A stretch of 8,972 nucleotides of DNA from 66-474 sp035547895 (lineage in GTDB: Bacteria > Pseudomonadota > Gammaproteobacteria > Xanthomonadales > Rhodanobacteraceae), in contig DASZTT010000234.1 of the NCBI GenBank assembly GCA_035547895.1, positions 1 to 8,972 of the forward strand, given 5' to 3'. Under the pieces are notes generated by a model. It searched no databases. It was not told the DNA's origin and saw nothing but the letters and a program-made list of their open reading frames with translations. Numbering within the stretch: the stretch's first letter is position 1; each line of letters begins with the position of its first letter. Of the stretch, positions 6,779 through 8,972 are shown one piece after another. The position numbers and the translations under genes were made by a program.

Positions 6779-7555
6779 TCAATGCATCGGGTCCAGCGGA
6801 CCCTTGCCGCCGTACTGCACATCGGCCAGCGCGGCCTTGCCCAGCCATTCGCGCACGCGCCGCTGGTGGATGGCTTCCGTGGCGAGCGCGCTCCGGAACT
6901 GGCTCGCCATTTCGTCCTGCCCCGTGGCCTCGGCCATTTCCACCAGCAGATCCCAGCCGTCGGAATCGACGTCTTCGAGCACCAGCAGCGCATGCAGCGC
7001 CTGCGAGAGCGAAGCGCGCGGATCGGCAAGCACCTTGAACACGCCGGAAGCCTCGACCGCCGCGACGTCCGCCGACGGCGTCATGGCGGTGGGATCGGCG
7101 CCGAAATGTTCCAGCATCTGCTTCAGCATGTGGAAGTGGAGCAATTCCTCGTTGCACTGTTCCTGCACCAGCTCGCGCGTCGGGCCACCCTGCCACGCGC
7201 CCATCGCTTCCACTTTCACCAGCACCGCTTCGTAGGCGCGCACGCCGGAGCGCTCGAAAGCCAGCCGTTCGCCCAGCTTGTCGATGAACGCGGCGAGGCG
7301 GTGGCCTTCGAGTGCATGCAGGGCGGTTTCGGCGAGGCCCATCGGTGTGGCCACCGGTGGGACCGAGCCCAGGCGATCGGCCTGGCGCGTGAAGCTTTCG
7401 CGCGTCGTCGTCGCTTCCAGGGATTCGGTGGTGGGCGGCGGCGCACTCTCGGACGAAAGACGATCGAGCGAGCGGCCGTCCATCGGTGAGGCCTTGACGC
7501 CGGTGCGGTTGTGGCCGACCGGTTGTTCGCGTGCTGGCATGGCTTCCATGGGCAT
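6779..7555 (-). CDS. Ferritin-like domain protein (predicted diiron four-helix bundle)
   Basis: 258-residue protein. Residues 1-60 are polar and rich in Ser/Thr/Pro and probably disordered. The rest is helical with a repeated carboxylate/histidine pattern: Glu101 and Glu109 in 'LAFERSGVRAYEAVLVK', E137xxH140 in 'CNEELLHFHML', Glu194 in 'LLVLEDVDSDGWDLLVEMAE', and E227xxH230 in 'TEAIHQRRVREWL'. This matches the E...ExxH...E...ExxH layout of ferritin-like diiron or iron-handling proteins. Members of this broad group are often found in stress or oxidative-defence settings; the reaction of this one is unknown. Three in-frame ATGs lie close together (7555, 7549, 7540). The first is 5 bases after the preceding stop. 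GAGAA just upstream is better spaced for 7549, so the first two residues are uncertain. It follows another ferritin-like gene and is unlike it in sequence, so the two are not a recent duplication. Confidence 0.85.
   Translation of the reverse strand: MPMEAMPAREQPVGHNRTGVKASPMDGRSLDRLSSESAPPPTTESLEATTTRESFTRQADRLGSVPPVATPMGLAETALHALEGHRLAAFIDKLGERLAFERSGVRAYEAVLVKVEAMGAWQGGPTRELVQEQCNEELLHFHMLKQMLEHFGADPTAMTPSADVAAVEASGVFKVLADPRASLSQALHALLVLEDVDSDGWDLLVEMAEATGQDEMASQFRSALATEAIHQRRVREWLGKAALADVQYGGKGPLDPMH
6789..6803 (-). other. Perfect GGGTCC/GGACCC hairpin near the 3' end of the ferritin-like gene
   Basis: A 6-base-pair perfect inverted repeat with a 3-base loop, inside the last codons of the ferritin-like gene. 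No T run follows. It could be codon-level coincidence, an RNA-processing or pausing element, or a weak barrier before the topoisomerase gene. Confidence 0.3.
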
Positions 7556-7560
7556 TCTTC

Positions 7561-8424
7561 TCAGGCGGCTTTGCGGGGATCGCGGTCGGCCAGTTCGGTG
7601 CCGGGACGCCACGCGTAGTTTTCCGCGACGACCTCGGAGAACGAACCGTCCTTGTTCAGATGCTCGCGGTAGCCGGCCGAGCGCGTGCCGTCGCTCATTT
7701 CCGCGGGCGGGCCGATGCGATGGCCTTCCGCCGCGTAATCGACCTCCCTCGCCAGCACCTTGCGGATGAATTCGCGGTGGGCGTTGTAGCCGATCATGTC
7801 CGGCAGTTCGTCCGGCAGGACCTCGGCAGGATCGCGGCGCTCGATCTTCTTGAACAGCGCCATCACGAACTGCAGGTGGCCGAACTCGTAATCGAGGCAA
7901 CGTTCCCAGATGGCGCGGATGCGCGGATTGCTCTCGTACTGCAGGCAGCTGTAATAGTTGTATGCCTCGGTCGCTTCGTAGAGCAACCATTTTTCCAGCC
8001 AGCTTTCCGAGGGATCGCACAGCGAGCCGTACTGGGTGACGTGCTGTTCCTCGATCGATGCGATTTCCGCATACAGGCCGCGCGCCACGGGGTCGGTGTA
8101 CATCGGACCGATGGCCATGTAGTAGTTGCGCGTCTGGTATTCGCCCGTGAACAGCGTCAGCGCATGCACCTTGGACAGCGGCGCGGCGGTCCGTCGCTCG
8201 TAATGCTCACGCAGGTCGTCCTGCGGATCGCGGTGCTCCACGCGGGTCGGCCGGCCGGGCAGCACATCCGTGTAGGACTGCAGGATGTTGTTGGCGTCCT
8301 TGCCCTCCAGCCGGTCGGCGAGCGCCGAATAGCGGTAAAGATGGTCGAAGTCTTCGAGCAGGCCGAAGCGATAAACCTGCGCCAGGTACTCGTCGGGCTC
8401 GTGCTCGGCGATGCTTGCGGTCAC
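7561..8424 (-). CDS. Ferritin-like protein, C-terminal piece (split by in-frame stop)
   Basis: 287 codons from a GTG at 8424 that directly follows the TAA of the upstream piece, in the same frame. The sequence is dense in helix and metal-ligand motifs: 'FGLLEDFDHLYRYSAL' (20-34) looks like the last helix of a first ferritin-like bundle. A second bundle then follows: 'LFTGEYQTRNYYM' (91-103) with Glu95, 'IASIEEQHVTQYGSL' (121-135) with E126xxH or E125, 'YEATEAYNYYSCLQYE' (149-164), and 'DYEFGHLQFVMALFKK' (178-193) with E180xxH183. A polar C-terminal tail follows. There is no ribosome site ahead of the GTG, and the protein would lack the helices needed to complete its first bundle. I therefore think the intact ancestor was one protein of about 393 residues. 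Translation of this piece could still occur by re-initiation at TAAGTG. The stop of this gene is 5 bases before the next ferritin-like gene. Confidence 0.8.
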   Translation of the reverse strand: MTASIAEHEPDEYLAQVYRFGLLEDFDHLYRYSALADRLEGKDANNILQSYTDVLPGRPTRVEHRDPQDDLREHYERRTAAPLSKVHALTLFTGEYQTRNYYMAIGPMYTDPVARGLYAEIASIEEQHVTQYGSLCDPSESWLEKWLLYEATEAYNYYSCLQYESNPRIRAIWERCLDYEFGHLQFVMALFKKIERRDPAEVLPDELPDMIGYNAHREFIRKVLAREVDYAAEGHRIGPPAEMSDGTRSAGYREHLNKDGSFSEVVAENYAWRPGTELADRDPRKAA

Positions 8425-8427
8425 TTA
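8425..8427 (-). other. In-frame TAA interrupting the ferritin-like gene
   Basis: The reading frame from ATG 8742 reaches '...LGYEQVAI', hits TAA, and continues without any frame change as 'VTASIAEHEPDEYLAQVYRF' to 7561. The stop falls in the middle of a predicted metal-binding helix (GYEQVAI-x-VTASIAE). One base change (GAA or another NAA/TAN codon to TAA) would explain it. See the pseudogene alternative in the two flanking entries. Confidence 0.8.
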
Positions 8428-8742
8428 GATCGCGACCTGCTCGTAACCGAGCGTGATGTCGAGCGGCGAATCATCGGGTGACAGCAGCCAGTTCACCATC
8501 GTCTGCTGGTGGTGCTCGACGCGGCGCACCCGCGCCAGCGGTTCGCGCAGGTTTTCGTTGAATGCGGCGGCGAGGTGCTGGAAGCGGTTGGCACCCATCT
8601 CGATGCCGTTCATCAGGATGATGCGCACGCGCGTGAAGGCATCGTCGTCCAGCTTGCTCATCGGCGCGGGTGCGAGTTCGCGCAGCGTGAAGCGCTGCCG
8701 CTCCAGCGGCGTGCCCTTCTCTTCCATCAGTTTCAAAGCCAT
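8425..8742 (-). CDS. Ferritin-like protein, N-terminal piece (split by in-frame stop)
   Basis: 105 codons starting at ATG 8742, which has GGAG 7 bases upstream, so the real start of the gene is here. Visible parts are a charged N-terminus 'MALKLMEEKGTPLERQRFTL', helix 'TRVRIILMNGIEMGANRFQH' (37-56) with Glu48, helix 'LARVRRVEHHQQTMVNWL' (69-86) with an E76-H77-H78-Q cluster, then 'SPLDITLGYEQVAI' (92-105) with Glu101. These look like the first two and a half helices of a ferritin-like bundle whose remaining helix lies in the next piece, in the same frame. On its own the product would be an incomplete fold. The gene is therefore either a recent nonsense mutant, a sequencing error, a read-through gene, or two genes joined by TAAGTG coupling. 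The high conservation-like quality of both halves suggests that any loss is recent. Confidence 0.75.
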   Translation of the reverse strand: MALKLMEEKGTPLERQRFTLRELAPAPMSKLDDDAFTRVRIILMNGIEMGANRFQHLAAAFNENLREPLARVRRVEHHQQTMVNWLLSPDDSPLDITLGYEQVAI

Positions 8743-8749
8743 GCAGGAT

Positions 8750-8753
8750 CTCC
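8750..8753 (-). promoter_or_regulatory. Shine-Dalgarno GGAG of the split ferritin-like gene
   Basis: The coding strand reads GGAG, 7 bases, then ATG 8742. It lies in the 25-base gap after the EF-hand gene and shows that translation of the split gene starts at the N-terminal piece. The second piece has no comparable site. Confidence 0.65.
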
Positions 8754-8767
8754 GTGGTGCACGCGCA

Positions 8768-8972
8768 TCAAGGCTGGCCGCCCGATGTCGGCTGGCGGCA
8801 CTTGCGGTATTCGGAACGTGTGAGTTTGCCGTCGCCGTTCGTGTCGCACTGCTGGAAACGGCTGGACAGCCACGCATCCTTCCGGGCCTCGGGTTGGGTC
8901 ACGTAACCCTTCGAGCCCGCAAGCGACGAAAAGCTCTGGCCGCGCATGTTCTGCGTGCCGCCGGTATCGCGG
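8768..8972 (-). CDS. EF-hand calcium-binding protein, C-terminal part (runs off window)
   Basis: The last 67 codons of a gene that begins beyond the right edge. In the visible part, 'CDTNGDGKLTRSEYRKC' contains a canonical 12-residue EF-hand loop D43-T-N45-G-D47-G-K49-L-T51-R-S-E54. The upstream 'SKGYVTQPEARKDAWLSSRF' looks like the end of an earlier EF-hand (G-Y-V-T-x-x-E), giving a paired arrangement. The C-terminus is a short polar tail, 'RQPTSGGQP'. Proteins of this kind in proteobacteria are small, often exported calcium binders; export cannot be checked because the N-terminus is missing. Two cysteines (42 and 58) flank the loop and could form a disulfide if exported. The gene ends 25 bases before the split ferritin-like gene, on the same strand. 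No function beyond calcium binding can be stated. Confidence 0.85.
   Translation of the reverse strand, partial: RDTGGTQNMRGQSFSSLAGSKGYVTQPEARKDAWLSSRFQQCDTNGDGKLTRSEYRKCRQPTSGGQP

Noticed and set aside
5508..7235. 575-codon plus-strand open frame opposite the topoisomerase and ferritin-like genes
   Set aside because: The translation is Arg/Ala/Gln-rich with no domain motifs and lies antisense to genes with clear catalytic residues. It is a high-GC shadow frame.
8425..8877. Start of the N-terminal ferritin-like piece at 8877 instead of 8742
   Set aside because: The upstream part is an out-of-frame shadow of the EF-hand gene. ATG 8742 has a well-placed GGAG.
1..8972. CRISPR arrays, IS elements, tRNA genes, phage or defence genes
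   Set aside because: No spaced direct repeats, transposase-like frames, terminal inverted repeats or tRNA-like folds were seen on reading. All coding space is taken by metabolic or stress genes.

Overview
The window is high-GC bacterial chromosomal DNA with strong G/C preference at third codon positions. Every gene I can support lies on the minus strand, so transcription runs from high to low coordinates. Gene style and content fit a GC-rich proteobacterium, for example Xanthomonadales/Lysobacter-like or Burkholderiales. These signals are a bacterial type IB topoisomerase, ferritin-like stress proteins, an EF-hand protein and a nucleotide-sugar SDR cluster. The taxonomic guess is inference only. 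I see no tRNA, rRNA, CRISPR, IS element, integrase or attachment site.

Right half (about 8972 to 5706), a stress-type group: the C-terminal part of an EF-hand protein (8768 to the window edge); a long ferritin-like protein split into two same-frame pieces by one TAA codon (8425-8742 and 7561-8424); a second, unrelated-looking ferritin-like protein (6779-7555); and a complete poxvirus/Deinococcus-type DNA topoisomerase IB (5706-6752). Gaps between these genes are 0 to 26 bases, so they could be one transcript.

A 242-base intergenic stretch (5464-5705) separates this group from the left half. It should hold the promoter of the next operon.

Left half (5463 to 1), a tightly packed sugar operon: UDP-glucuronate decarboxylase (UDP-xylose synthase type), an extended SDR resembling dTDP-L-rhamnose/UDP-hexose 4-epimerases, an extended SDR closely resembling CDP-tyvelose (CDP-paratose) 2-epimerase, a medium-chain alcohol dehydrogenase, a Gfo/Idh/MocA oxidoreductase, and the start of a GT4-type glycosyltransferase. 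Each gene overlaps the next by 4 to 14 bases; one of these overlaps assumes a GTG start. Together they look like a pathway that makes an unusual activated sugar (decarboxylation, epimerisation, oxidation/reduction) and hands it to a glycosyltransferase. The product cannot be read from the sequence. The combination, with a tyvelose-type epimerase but no CDP-dideoxyhexose genes in view, is the best candidate here for an undescribed pathway.

The most concrete anomaly is the in-frame TAA at 8425-8427. It cuts the first ferritin-like gene in the middle of what should be a metal-binding helix.
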